Shown piece after piece: positions 34,705-43,057 of a stretch of 64,000 nucleotides of DNA (the first letter of the stretch is position 1; each line of letters begins with the position of its first letter). A model generated the notes under the pieces. The model was given only the letters and a program-made list of their open reading frames with translations. It did no database searches and was not told the origin of the DNA. Source of the DNA: Tenacibaculum sp. Bg11-29 (GTDB lineage: Bacteria; Bacteroidota; Bacteroidia; Flavobacteriales; Flavobacteriaceae). The stretch is from assembly GCF_002836595.1 (NCBI RefSeq), contig NZ_PJBB01000003.1, positions 1,921,001 to 1,985,000 of the forward strand, in the 5' to 3' direction. A program made the position numbers and the translations under genes.

Positions 34705-35029
34705 GTAAAATTAGCTTCATAAAATATTTTTATCCCCTAAAATAATAATCATGAAAACATAAAATACGTAGATAATTGTATTAAAAACAACCCCCTTTTT
34801 AATAGCGTAACCAGTAGTAAAAAAGTAACATTAAAATTTATGCTACATCAGTAATATATTTTAAAAGTAAAATTGCTAAGTAACATAATCATTAAAAAAA
34901 GTAATCATGTTGGGGTTAAAGTAGTGTTGCCGATATACAATCAATTGTGTTCATTAGATTTAGAATATTTGTTAGAAGTTTAAATTAAAGAAGTTGTATT
35001 GTTTTTAGTAGAAAAAAATATTTAGTTAT
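34705..35029. other. gene-free spacer
   Basis: 325 bp without a gene. A 19-codon frame near 34926-34985 (GTG start, reading LPIYNQLCSLDLEYLLEV) is too short to support. No hairpin or promoter stands out. Confidence 0.4.
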
Positions 35030-35847
35030 CGTCATTGCGAGTTACGATGTAATCTATTATAGATTCATTCTTGGTATCGGGATGAAGGGCTACCAAGTAG
35101 TAGTACCGCAATGACGTTTTAAATAAAAAGTTAATATAGTTTTTTAAATGTAGTCATTACGAGGTAAAAGTAATCTTTTGTGGTACCGTTTTATAGTTAT
35201 AAGGTTGCTACCCCATATCTCCTCGTAATGGCGTTTAAAAAAATAGTAGCACATACAATGAAATTGCATTGTGTTTGTGTTAAAAAAGAGGTTTTAATTA
35301 TCGTCATTGCGAGTTACGAAGCAAGCTGTTATAGGTTTGTTCTTGGCATCGGGGGGTCTCAAGTCGTAGTACCGCAATGGCGTATTTAAATAATTTTTTA
35401 CTAGTATGTAAGTAGTTAAAGTAGTTTTTTAAATGCAGTCATTGCGAGGTAAGAGGCAATCTTTTGTGGTACCGTTATAGTTATAAGATTGCTGCCCCAT
35501 TTCTCCTCGTAATGGCGTTTAAAAAAATAGTAACATATACAATGAAGTTGCATTGTATATGTTAAAAAAGAGGTTTTAATTATCGTCATTGTGAGTTACG
35601 AAGCAAGCTGTTATAGGATTGTTCTTGGTGTCGGGAAGGGTAACCAAGTCGTAGTACCACAATGACGTTTTAAAATAGTTATTTAGTGTGTGTAGGTAGT
35701 TTAAAAAAAGATAGCATTGCTACAATAAGTTACGTTATTTTATCTTAAAAAGAAGCTTTTTTTTTTCGTCATTACGTGTTGCAAAAAAATCTGTTATAAA
35801 TTAATTTTTGGTTTGAGGAGCTTAACAGGTTATAGTACCGTAATGAC
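35030..35847. repeat. alternating array of two palindromic elements (A-B-A-B-A-A)
   Basis: Type A copies at 35030-35116, 35302-35382, 35584-35667 and 35767-35847 begin CGTCATTGCGAGTTACGA (variants) and end GTAGTACCGCAATGACG. Type B copies at 35153-35232 and 35438-35517 begin GTCATTGCGAGGTAA and end CTCCTCGTAATGGC. The linkers are also repeated, so the real unit is an A-linker-B-linker block of about 270-285 bp, present twice plus extra A copies. Between the last two A copies the linker pieces remain but B is missing. Each element has terminal inverted repeats shared with the 111-bp array and with 22378-22461. Confidence 0.85.
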
Positions 35848-36024
35848 GTTTTAAATAAATTGTAGTAAAATGAATATTTTAAAAAAAAAATAGTATTTAT
35901 TTATGATTAGAATAATTTACATATAAACCTTAATCATATCTTCAAAAATTTTATTTTTTTAGTTAATTTTTATAGATTTCCTTTTTCATTATAAAATTGA
36001 ATAACTTAGCTAAAAAAGGATTTA

Positions 36025-36846
36025 ATGATTTTAACAATTTCAATAGTCTTATATAATAATAAAATTTGTGATATTAAGAAGTTGCTTTCTGATTTTTTCT
36101 CATCAACTATTGATTTATATGTTTTTATTATAGATAATTCAAATGAAAATAATGGAGACTCTTTTAAAGAATATAAAAATCTAGAATATATTCACAATAA
36201 TGAAAACTTGGGCTACGGAAAAGCACATAATATAGGTATAAGAAAAGCAATTGAATTAAGTTCTAAATATCATGCAGTTGTTAATCCTGATATAAGGTTA
36301 GGTAGTAATCTGGTAGATCAACTAATTCTTTTTATGGATAAAAATAAGGAAATTGGGTTAAGTAGTCCTAAAGTATTATATCCATCAGGTAAATTACAAT
36401 TTTTGTGTAAATTAATTCCAGCTCCAAAAGATTTAATTATTAGACGTTTTTCACCAGTTAAAAAGATTGTTAAAAAGAGAGATAAGAAGTACGAGTTAAG
36501 AAATTTCGATTACAATAGTAATATAGAAATTCCATATGTATCGGGTTGTTTTATGTTTTTTAGAACTAGTGTTTTAAAAAAAGTAGATGGGTTCGATGAG
36601 CGTTTTTTTCTTTATTTTGAGGACCTAGATTTAACCAGGAGAGTAAATGAGTTATGCAGAACAGTTTTTTTTTCAGAAGCATTTATTTATCACGTTTACA
36701 ATAAAGAATCATATAAAAATAACAAAGTTTTTTTATATCATTTAGTATCGTCAATTAAATACTTTAATAAATGGGGATGGATTTTTGATAAAAAAAGAAA
36801 GAAAATAAATAAAAGAACACTTCTTCAAATAGATATAAAAAAATGA
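36025..36846 (+). CDS. family 2 glycosyltransferase (rhamnosyltransferase-like)
   Basis: The 273-aa GT-A enzyme has an N-terminal strand LTISIVLYNN, FIIDNSN for nucleotide binding, NENLGYGKAHNIGIRKA, and the metal-site variant NPDI (in place of DxD). It also has PYVSGCFMFFRTSVLKKVDGFDERFFLYFEDLDLTRR, where the ED pair is the usual catalytic base region. This pattern is that of the WbbL/RfbF rhamnosyltransferase group. The acceptor is unknown. It opens the glycan locus and is coupled to the next gene by a 4-bp overlap. The 177 bp upstream contain no clear -7 element. Confidence 0.87.
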   Translation: MILTISIVLYNNKICDIKKLLSDFFSSTIDLYVFIIDNSNENNGDSFKEYKNLEYIHNNENLGYGKAHNIGIRKAIELSSKYHAVVNPDIRLGSNLVDQLILFMDKNKEIGLSSPKVLYPSGKLQFLCKLIPAPKDLIIRRFSPVKKIVKKRDKKYELRNFDYNSNIEIPYVSGCFMFFRTSVLKKVDGFDERFFLYFEDLDLTRRVNELCRTVFFSEAFIYHVYNKESYKNNKVFLYHLVSSIKYFNKWGWIFDKKRKKINKRTLLQIDIKK

Positions 36847-37745
36847 ATATTTTAAAAAGCATATTATATTTTTCTATTTTTAATTATCCTTTATCACTTG
36901 AGGAAGTTTTTCGTTTTTCAGATTCTAAAGAAAAAGAAGAAACAGCTAAAGAAATATTAAGTTTAGAGAAAAAAGGAATCATCTATAACAACAATGGGTA
37001 TTACTCTGTGCTTAATGATAAGAATATTTTAACTAGAAGGTTAGAAGGAAATAAAAATGCAGAAAATATAATGCCAAGAGCTTGGAAGATAGCTAAGTTT
37101 ATATCCAATTTCCCGTATATAGACAGTGTTTGTGTTTCTGGGTCATTATCAAAAGGATATTTTGATGAAAAGAGTGATATTGATTTTTTTATTATCACCA
37201 GAAAAAATAGAATTTGGATTGCCAGAACTTTGCTAATACTATATAAGAAAATATTCTTGTTAAATTCTAAAAAATATTTTTGTGTAAATTACTTTATGAG
37301 CAGCGGTTATTTAAATGTAGATGAAAAAAATAGATTTACAGCTACAGAAGTCGCTACGTTAATCCCTTTATATGGAGAAATTACATTTAAACAATTTCTA
37401 AAAGAAAATAAATGGGTGTATGATTTTTTTCCGAATTTAATTAGAAAAGAAAAAAGCATTAAAACAATATCTAAAAGCACTTTTACTAAAACGGTTGAAA
37501 AACTATTGAATTATAAGATAGGAGATTATATAGAAAAGGTTTTTATGAAAATAACTATAAAAAAATGGAGAGATAAATTTAATCATTTACCTAAAGAAGA
37601 TTTTGAAATAGCTTTTAAGTCTTCAGAGAATGTTTCAAAACACCATCCAAGTAATTTTCAAAAAAAGGTGCTATCTTTATTAAATGAAAAATACGAAGAA
37701 ATCGAAAAAACACATAATATAAAACTTGCGCCAGAACATGCTTAA
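36843..37745 (+). CDS. winged-helix plus nucleotidyltransferase-fold protein
   Basis: In the 300-aa protein, residues 1-60 look like a winged helix (PLSLEEV, EILSLEKKGIIYNNNGYYSV). Residues 80-200 contain a minimal nucleotidyltransferase core, VSGSLSKGYFDEKSDIDFFI, with Gly100-Ser101 and metal ligands Asp112 and Asp114. A helical C-terminus follows, without a recognised domain. Such proteins recur next to B12-type radical SAM genes in glycan loci, but the transferred nucleotide and target are unknown. It overlaps both neighbours (4 bp and 8 bp). Confidence 0.65.
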   Translation: MNILKSILYFSIFNYPLSLEEVFRFSDSKEKEETAKEILSLEKKGIIYNNNGYYSVLNDKNILTRRLEGNKNAENIMPRAWKIAKFISNFPYIDSVCVSGSLSKGYFDEKSDIDFFIITRKNRIWIARTLLILYKKIFLLNSKKYFCVNYFMSSGYLNVDEKNRFTATEVATLIPLYGEITFKQFLKENKWVYDFFPNLIRKEKSIKTISKSTFTKTVEKLLNYKIGDYIEKVFMKITIKKWRDKFNHLPKEDFEIAFKSSENVSKHHPSNFQKKVLSLLNEKYEEIEKTHNIKLAPEHA

Positions 37746-39204
37746 TATTGCTTTTTCACATTCTTATTTTTATCCGTTTGACGAAAAGCAGTGGAATAAT
37801 AAAACTCCTTTTCCACCGCTTGGAACTATGTATGCTGCATCTTTTTTAAGAGAAAAAGGGTATGCTGTTAGTTTATTTGATACCTGCTTACTCAAAAATA
37901 TTGACCCTTTACATTCGTTTTTAGAAGTTAATAAACCTGATGTTTTTGTAATTTATGATGATGGTTTTAATTACCTCACTAAGATGTGTTTAACCAACAT
38001 GAGAGAAGCAGCATTTGAAATGATTTTAAAAGCAAAAGGTAATAATTGTAAAATAGTAGTTTGTAGTTCTGACGCTACTGATCATTATGAAAAATATTTG
38101 AATGCTGGAGCAGATTTTATAATTCAAGGAGAAGGAGAGGTAACATTAAAAGAATTAGTAGATAAGTTTCAGAATAAAGAAGATGCCACAGTAATTGATG
38201 GAGTTGTTTATGTTAATGATCAAGGAAAAATTATTAAAAACCCTAAAAGGGCTGTTTATAAGGAACTTGATAGTTTCCCAATGCCTGCTTGGGATTTAAT
38301 AAATGTTAATGATTATAAAAATATTTGGGAAGAAGGAGGGAAAGAATTTAGTTTAAACATGGTTACTACTAGAGGATGTCCGTTTAAATGTAATTGGTGT
38401 GCTAAACCAATTTATGGAAACAGATATAATTCACATTCTCCAGAATATATTGTTGCGCACATTAGTTATTTACAGAAAAATTTTGGAGTTAAAAAGTTTT
38501 GGATGTGCGATGATATTTTTGGTTTAAAACCACAATGGGTACAAGAGTTTAATACTTTACTTAAGCAAGAAAACTTAATTATTAACTATTATATACAAAG
38601 TAGAGCAGATTTATTATTAAAAGAAGCAAATATAGAAGCATTAGCAGAAAGTGGGCTTTCTGAGGTTTGGATTGGTGCAGAAAGTGGGTCTCAAAAAATT
38701 CTTGATGCTATGGATAAAGGAACTACCATAGCTCAAATAGAAAAAGCTACTCGTTTACTAAAAGAAAAAAATATTAAAGTCGCTTTCTTTATTCAGTTTG
38801 GATATTTAAACGAAACTAAAGAAGATATCGATTTAACAATTAAAATGATACAAAACTTATTGCCCGACAATATAGGTGTTTCGGTATCTTATCCATTACC
38901 TGAAACAGCGTTTTATGAAAAAGTAAAAGATGATTTAAAGTTAAAAGCTAATTGGACAGACTCTGATGATTTAGCAATGATGTTTCAAGGATCATTTAAT
39001 TCTAAATTTTATAAAAAATTGCAACGATATGTTCACAAGGTTTTTAGAAAAACTCAAGGAATTTTTAATTTAAAAAAAATGATTAGAAACCCTTTTAGTT
39101 TAAAAATGTATGAGTGGCGTTTAGTTTTCTTATTACCATATTACATAACTACCTCAATAGTAAATAAATTGCAATTAAATAAATTAGAGAATATTAATGA
39201 CTAA
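37738..39204 (+). CDS. B12-binding-domain radical SAM protein, pair 1
   Basis: A protein of 488 aa from ATG 37738 (MLNIAFSHSY). The TTG four codons upstream is less likely, and ATG gives an 8-bp overlap with the preceding stop. An N-terminal B12-binding-like Rossmann domain (about 1-150: PPLGTMYAASFLREKGY, ADFIIQGEGEVTLKEL) is followed by a radical SAM barrel with the cluster triad Cys214-x3-Cys218-x2-Cys221 (RGCPFKCNWC). WIGAESGSQKILDAMDKG completes the BchE/P-methylase-like pattern. Such enzymes carry out methylations or C-C/C-O rearrangements at unreactive carbons. A class I methyltransferase gene overlaps its 3' end. Confidence 0.87.
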   Translation: MLNIAFSHSYFYPFDEKQWNNKTPFPPLGTMYAASFLREKGYAVSLFDTCLLKNIDPLHSFLEVNKPDVFVIYDDGFNYLTKMCLTNMREAAFEMILKAKGNNCKIVVCSSDATDHYEKYLNAGADFIIQGEGEVTLKELVDKFQNKEDATVIDGVVYVNDQGKIIKNPKRAVYKELDSFPMPAWDLINVNDYKNIWEEGGKEFSLNMVTTRGCPFKCNWCAKPIYGNRYNSHSPEYIVAHISYLQKNFGVKKFWMCDDIFGLKPQWVQEFNTLLKQENLIINYYIQSRADLLLKEANIEALAESGLSEVWIGAESGSQKILDAMDKGTTIAQIEKATRLLKEKNIKVAFFIQFGYLNETKEDIDLTIKMIQNLLPDNIGVSVSYPLPETAFYEKVKDDLKLKANWTDSDDLAMMFQGSFNSKFYKKLQRYVHKVFRKTQGIFNLKKMIRNPFSLKMYEWRLVFLLPYYITTSIVNKLQLNKLENIND

Positions 39205-39979
39205 TTTTTTTGATATTGCAGCAAAAACATACGATGATACCTTTACAAATACTAAAATAGGTAGGGAACAACGTAAAAAAGTTTATAAAAATATTGAGCA
39301 TGTATTTTCATCAGAAAAGAAAGTAAATGTTTTAGAATTAAATTGCGGAACAGGTGTAGATGCAATTGCTCTTGCAAAAAAAGGACACACTATAATAGCT
39401 ACAGATATTTCAGAAGAAATGATTAAAGTAGCAAATAAAAAGAATACCTATAATAATTTAAATTTTGAAGTTTTAGATTGTAAAAAACTTTCAAAAGATT
39501 CTTTTAAAAAAGAATTTGATGTTATTTTTTCGAATTTTGGAGGATTGAATTGCCTCTCTTATGAAGAGTTAAGAAAATTTATGAAAAAGACTTCCGAATT
39601 ACTAGTATCTGAAGGAAGATTAGTAATGGTACTGATGCCTAAAAATTGTGTTTGGGAACAACTTTATTTTTTAGTTAAAGGAAGTTTTAAAAAGGCTCAA
39701 AGAAGAAATACAAATGAAGCTTTATTGGTGAATGTTGATGATGTACAAGTGCCAACTTGGTATTTTAACCCAAAAGAAATAATTGAAATGTCTAAGGTAA
39801 ATTATACAGTAATTAATTATTCTCCTGTAGGAATCGTAATTCCACCTTCTTATTTAGAAAAATCGTTTTTAACGAAAAAGCCTATTTGGAATGTTTTAAA
39901 AATAATCGAAAAAAGATTGTCAAATCGTTTTTTAGCGAGATATGCAGATCATTTTATAATTGAATTGATAAAAAAATGA
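39197..39979 (+). CDS. class I SAM-dependent methyltransferase, pair 1
   Basis: The 260-aa protein has an N-terminal cap (FFDIAAKTYDDTF) and SAM-binding motif I VLELNCGTGVDAIALAKKG, with the acidic end of strand 2 in ATDISEEMI. DVIFSNFGGLNCL serves as motif IV. The Methyltransf_11/25 fold is clear; the substrate is not. It overlaps the radical SAM genes on both sides (8 bp and 4 bp), so the trio is translated together. Confidence 0.85.
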   Translation: MTNFFDIAAKTYDDTFTNTKIGREQRKKVYKNIEHVFSSEKKVNVLELNCGTGVDAIALAKKGHTIIATDISEEMIKVANKKNTYNNLNFEVLDCKKLSKDSFKKEFDVIFSNFGGLNCLSYEELRKFMKKTSELLVSEGRLVMVLMPKNCVWEQLYFLVKGSFKKAQRRNTNEALLVNVDDVQVPTWYFNPKEIIEMSKVNYTVINYSPVGIVIPPSYLEKSFLTKKPIWNVLKIIEKRLSNRFLARYADHFIIELIKK

Positions 39980-41343
39980 ATGTAGTTTTAACCCATGCAT
40001 ATTATTTATATGAAGATGATAAGGAGCAAAAAATTATGCGGCCTTATGCTCCTTTAGGATTATTGTATATATCAAGTTATCTTAATAAAAATAAAATTGA
40101 AAACCATGTATATGATAGTACTTTCTATTCATTTCAAGAGCAATTAGAGTTTATTGAAGAGAAAAAACCTAAGGCGATAGCTATTTATACTAATTTAATG
40201 ACAAAAATTAATGTCATTAAATTGATTAAAAAGCTTAAAACAAACACTAAGTTAAGAGGTCTTAAGATTATACTTGGCGGACCAGATGTAACTTATAACT
40301 GTGAGAATTACCTAAAAGCAGGTGCTGATTTTTTGGTTATAGGTGAAGGAGAACAAACTACTTTAGAACTATGTTCAGCGATTTTTAATAATAAAAGTTA
40401 TAATACGATTCAGGGAATAGCTTTTTTGCTTGATGAAAAAGTTATTAAAACAGCTCCAAGAGTAAAAATAAAAGATTTAACTGATTTACCATTGCCTAAT
40501 AGAGAAGCAATACCCGTTTATAAGTATTTGCAAACTTGGAAAAAACACCACGGACAAAGCTCTATGACTGTAAGTACACAACGTGGTTGCCCATATACAT
40601 GTAAATGGTGTAGTACTGCCGTTTATGGGCAAAGTTACCGTAGAAGGTCTGCTAGCTTAGTTGCTCAAGAATTAAAATTATTAAAAAATAGGTATCAGCC
40701 CGATTCTATTTGGTTTGTTGACGATGTTTTTACAGTAAGTCATAAATGGATTAAAAGTTTTCATGAAGAAGTTATAAAACAAGATGCTATTATTCCTTTT
40801 GAATGTATTACGCGTGCTGAGAGATTAACCGATGAAGTTTTACAACTTTTAAAAGAAGCGGGGTGTTCTAGAATTTGGATTGGAGCAGAAAGTGGTTCGC
40901 AAAAAATTGTTGACGCTATGGATAGGCGTGTAGATATTAATGTAGTAAAAGCTGCAATTCAAAAGACAAACGCTTTAGGGGTAGAAACAGGTACTTTTAT
41001 CATGGTTGGTTATCCTGGAGAAGAAGAAGAAGATATCTATGAAACAGTTAGGTATTTAAAAGCTGCAAATCCAACACATTTTACAATTACCGTTGCATAT
41101 CCTATAAAAGGAACTTCATTGTATAATGAAATAGAAAAAAATATTACGATACAGCCTGATTGGAAAACTACAACTGATAGAGATATCGATTTTAAAAGAA
41201 CATATTCTAGAAAATATTATGATTATGCTGTTAAATATGTTGTTAATGAGGTAAATAGTGCTAAAGGAAATACGTTTTTATCTTATAGTAAGTTAAAACT
41301 AAAATCAATAGCAGCTCAAATAGGAATGAGACTATATAAATAA
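39976..41343 (+). CDS. B12-binding-domain radical SAM protein, pair 2
   Basis: The 455-aa paralogue of the gene at 37738 has RPYAPLGLLYISSYL and ADFLVIGEGEQTTLEL in the B12-like domain, the cluster motif Cys205-x3-Cys209-x2-Cys212 (RGCPYTCKWC), and WIGAESGSQKIVDAMDRR. The shared order with the earlier gene suggests an ancient duplication of the radical SAM/methyltransferase pair with divergence of substrate. It starts inside the stop of the previous methyltransferase gene (ATGA) and ends 1 bp into the next ATG (TAATG). Confidence 0.87.
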   Translation: MNVVLTHAYYLYEDDKEQKIMRPYAPLGLLYISSYLNKNKIENHVYDSTFYSFQEQLEFIEEKKPKAIAIYTNLMTKINVIKLIKKLKTNTKLRGLKIILGGPDVTYNCENYLKAGADFLVIGEGEQTTLELCSAIFNNKSYNTIQGIAFLLDEKVIKTAPRVKIKDLTDLPLPNREAIPVYKYLQTWKKHHGQSSMTVSTQRGCPYTCKWCSTAVYGQSYRRRSASLVAQELKLLKNRYQPDSIWFVDDVFTVSHKWIKSFHEEVIKQDAIIPFECITRAERLTDEVLQLLKEAGCSRIWIGAESGSQKIVDAMDRRVDINVVKAAIQKTNALGVETGTFIMVGYPGEEEEDIYETVRYLKAANPTHFTITVAYPIKGTSLYNEIEKNITIQPDWKTTTDRDIDFKRTYSRKYYDYAVKYVVNEVNSAKGNTFLSYSKLKLKSIAAQIGMRLYK

Positions 41344-42098
41344 TGGGACTAGAGGCGATTTTTAATGAAGAGAATTTAAGGGTTTTGGAGAAGAACGGTT
41401 TTGAATTTTCAAAAAAGTACATAGCTGTTAGAAAAAAGGAAAACAGAGTGCTTTCTGATGAACAGGTATTAAAACTTCCTTATATAAGTAAAGATAATCC
41501 ATATAAAAAAGAATGGAAAGTAAGACAAAAGTCAGCAAATAGATTTTTAAAATACCTAAAAAAAAAGGAGAATATAGCTATATTAGACATTGGTTGTGGT
41601 AATGGATGGTTTACAAACAAATTAGCAACTATTTCAACCAGTAATAAAATAGTAGGATTAGATGTAAACGTATTAGAGCTAGAGCAAGCTCATAGAGTTT
41701 TTAAAAAGGAAAATTTACGGTTTGTCTGCGCAGATATTTTTGAAAGAAAAGAGTTTTTTGAAAATAGTTTTGATATGGTGGTTTTAAATGCATCTGCTCA
41801 GTACTTTCCTGATTTTGATAAACTCATTAAAAATTTAGAAACATTTATTAAAGCTAAAGGGGAAATACATATTATTGATAGTCCATTTTATGAATTTACT
41901 GAAATTGAATTGGCAAAAAAGCGAACTCATCAATATTACTTAAATCTTGGATTTCCTGAAATGAAGACGAATTATTTTCATCATTGTATAGAGGAAATTA
42001 AAAACTTTGAGTATCTATACATGCCTGAAAAAGGCAGGGTAAAAAGATTTTTTGCAAAGGACACCCCTTTTCCTTGGATTAGATTTATAAAAAAATGA
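41343..42098 (+). CDS. class I SAM-dependent methyltransferase, pair 2
   Basis: The 251-aa protein has motif I ILDIGCGNGWFTNKLA, motif II GLDVN, and DMVVLNASAQYFPDF for motif IV. A conserved N-terminal segment KDNPYKKEW precedes the fold. It is not closely similar to the methyltransferase of pair 1. It is coupled to the upstream radical SAM gene by a 1-bp stop-start overlap and to the downstream SGNH gene by 4 bp. The likely target is a glycan or a glycan-linked group. Confidence 0.83.
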   Translation: MGLEAIFNEENLRVLEKNGFEFSKKYIAVRKKENRVLSDEQVLKLPYISKDNPYKKEWKVRQKSANRFLKYLKKKENIAILDIGCGNGWFTNKLATISTSNKIVGLDVNVLELEQAHRVFKKENLRFVCADIFERKEFFENSFDMVVLNASAQYFPDFDKLIKNLETFIKAKGEIHIIDSPFYEFTEIELAKKRTHQYYLNLGFPEMKTNYFHHCIEEIKNFEYLYMPEKGRVKRFFAKDTPFPWIRFIKK

Positions 42099-43057
42099 AA
42101 AAATTTTTTATTATAGTAAAACAAGCTTTAGGCATACTTTTAATAACATTAATTCTATTTGAAGGTTGTTACAGGTTATATATTTTAGATTTTTATAATA
42201 CTGAATTAAAAGAATTAAATAAAGGGAAATTAAATACCGAAAAAGTAGATTTTTTAGTATTTGGTGACTCTTTTACAACCTCAAATACATATATAGAATA
42301 TTTAGAAGAGAAAACAAATAATAAGTTAATTAATTCTGCGTCGAGTGGTATTGGTATACAAGAAGTAAATTTGTTTGCTTCGATGAGAGTGAAAGAATTT
42401 AAGCCTAAAAAAATAATTTATCAAGTATATTTAGGAAACGATTTATTAGATGTAAAGAATCTTTCAAATATAAAAAAACTTTCTTTATCAAGAAGTTTTT
42501 ATTGGTATTTGTCAGATTACTTTATTAGTCTTCTATACATAAATAAAAGATTAAGTTTTGGAAGTAATGAATTTAGGAGAAGTTATATTTTTGATGAAAA
42601 ATACGCTAAAAATAAATATAGTAATCGAAGCAAATTATATTTTTTAGCAGATAGTTTATACTTACATAACACAGTAATGCTTAAAGGTGATTTTTTAAAC
42701 AGATATAATATTTGGATGAAAGAAATTGAAGAGTTTATTGAAAAAAGTAACAATATTCCCGTTTATATAATTTTGGTGCCGCATTGTGCTCAACTCAATA
42801 ACAAATATAAAAAACGGATGCAGGAAATTGGTGGAGAATTTCCTGAAACAGCTAAGTTCACTACAATTGAATACCCTTTTTATGAAGAAACAGTAAAGAA
42901 GCTTCGAAAATATAAAAGTGTTACTATTTTGAACCCATTGGCGTATTTTAAGAAAAAAGATAAAAAAGAACCTTTATATTATGCAAATGACCCACATTTG
43001 AATAACTATGGACAACAAGTTTTAGGGGAGTATTTAGAACAGAAAATAATTAAATAA
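42095..43057 (+). CDS. SGNH-hydrolase-like membrane-anchored protein
   Basis: The 320-aa protein has an N-terminal membrane helix (about 7-24), then an SGNH domain: block I FLVFGDSFTTSN with nucleophile Ser59, block II with NSASSGIGIQEV, block III with LGNDLLD, and the C-terminal NDPHLNNYGQ giving the Asp-x2-His pair. Members next to carbamoyltransferase/SxtJ genes are thought to be extracytoplasmic esterases or acyltransferases acting on the glycan; that is inference from context. It ends directly before the carbamoyltransferase ATG. Confidence 0.78.
   Translation: MKKFFIIVKQALGILLITLILFEGCYRLYILDFYNTELKELNKGKLNTEKVDFLVFGDSFTTSNTYIEYLEEKTNNKLINSASSGIGIQEVNLFASMRVKEFKPKKIIYQVYLGNDLLDVKNLSNIKKLSLSRSFYWYLSDYFISLLYINKRLSFGSNEFRRSYIFDEKYAKNKYSNRSKLYFLADSLYLHNTVMLKGDFLNRYNIWMKEIEEFIEKSNNIPVYIILVPHCAQLNNKYKKRMQEIGGEFPETAKFTTIEYPFYEETVKKLRKYKSVTILNPLAYFKKKDKKEPLYYANDPHLNNYGQQVLGEYLEQKIIK

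Noticed and set aside
35030..35847. CRISPR array or tRNA-like cluster
   Set aside because: Elements are long palindromes of two types with conserved linkers; no anticodon or cloverleaf and no unique spacers.
35848..36024. Cobalamin riboswitch ahead of the B12-type radical SAM genes
   Set aside because: I looked for a B12-box-like structured leader before the operon and found only AT-rich sequence; the radical SAM genes are internal to overlapping transcripts.
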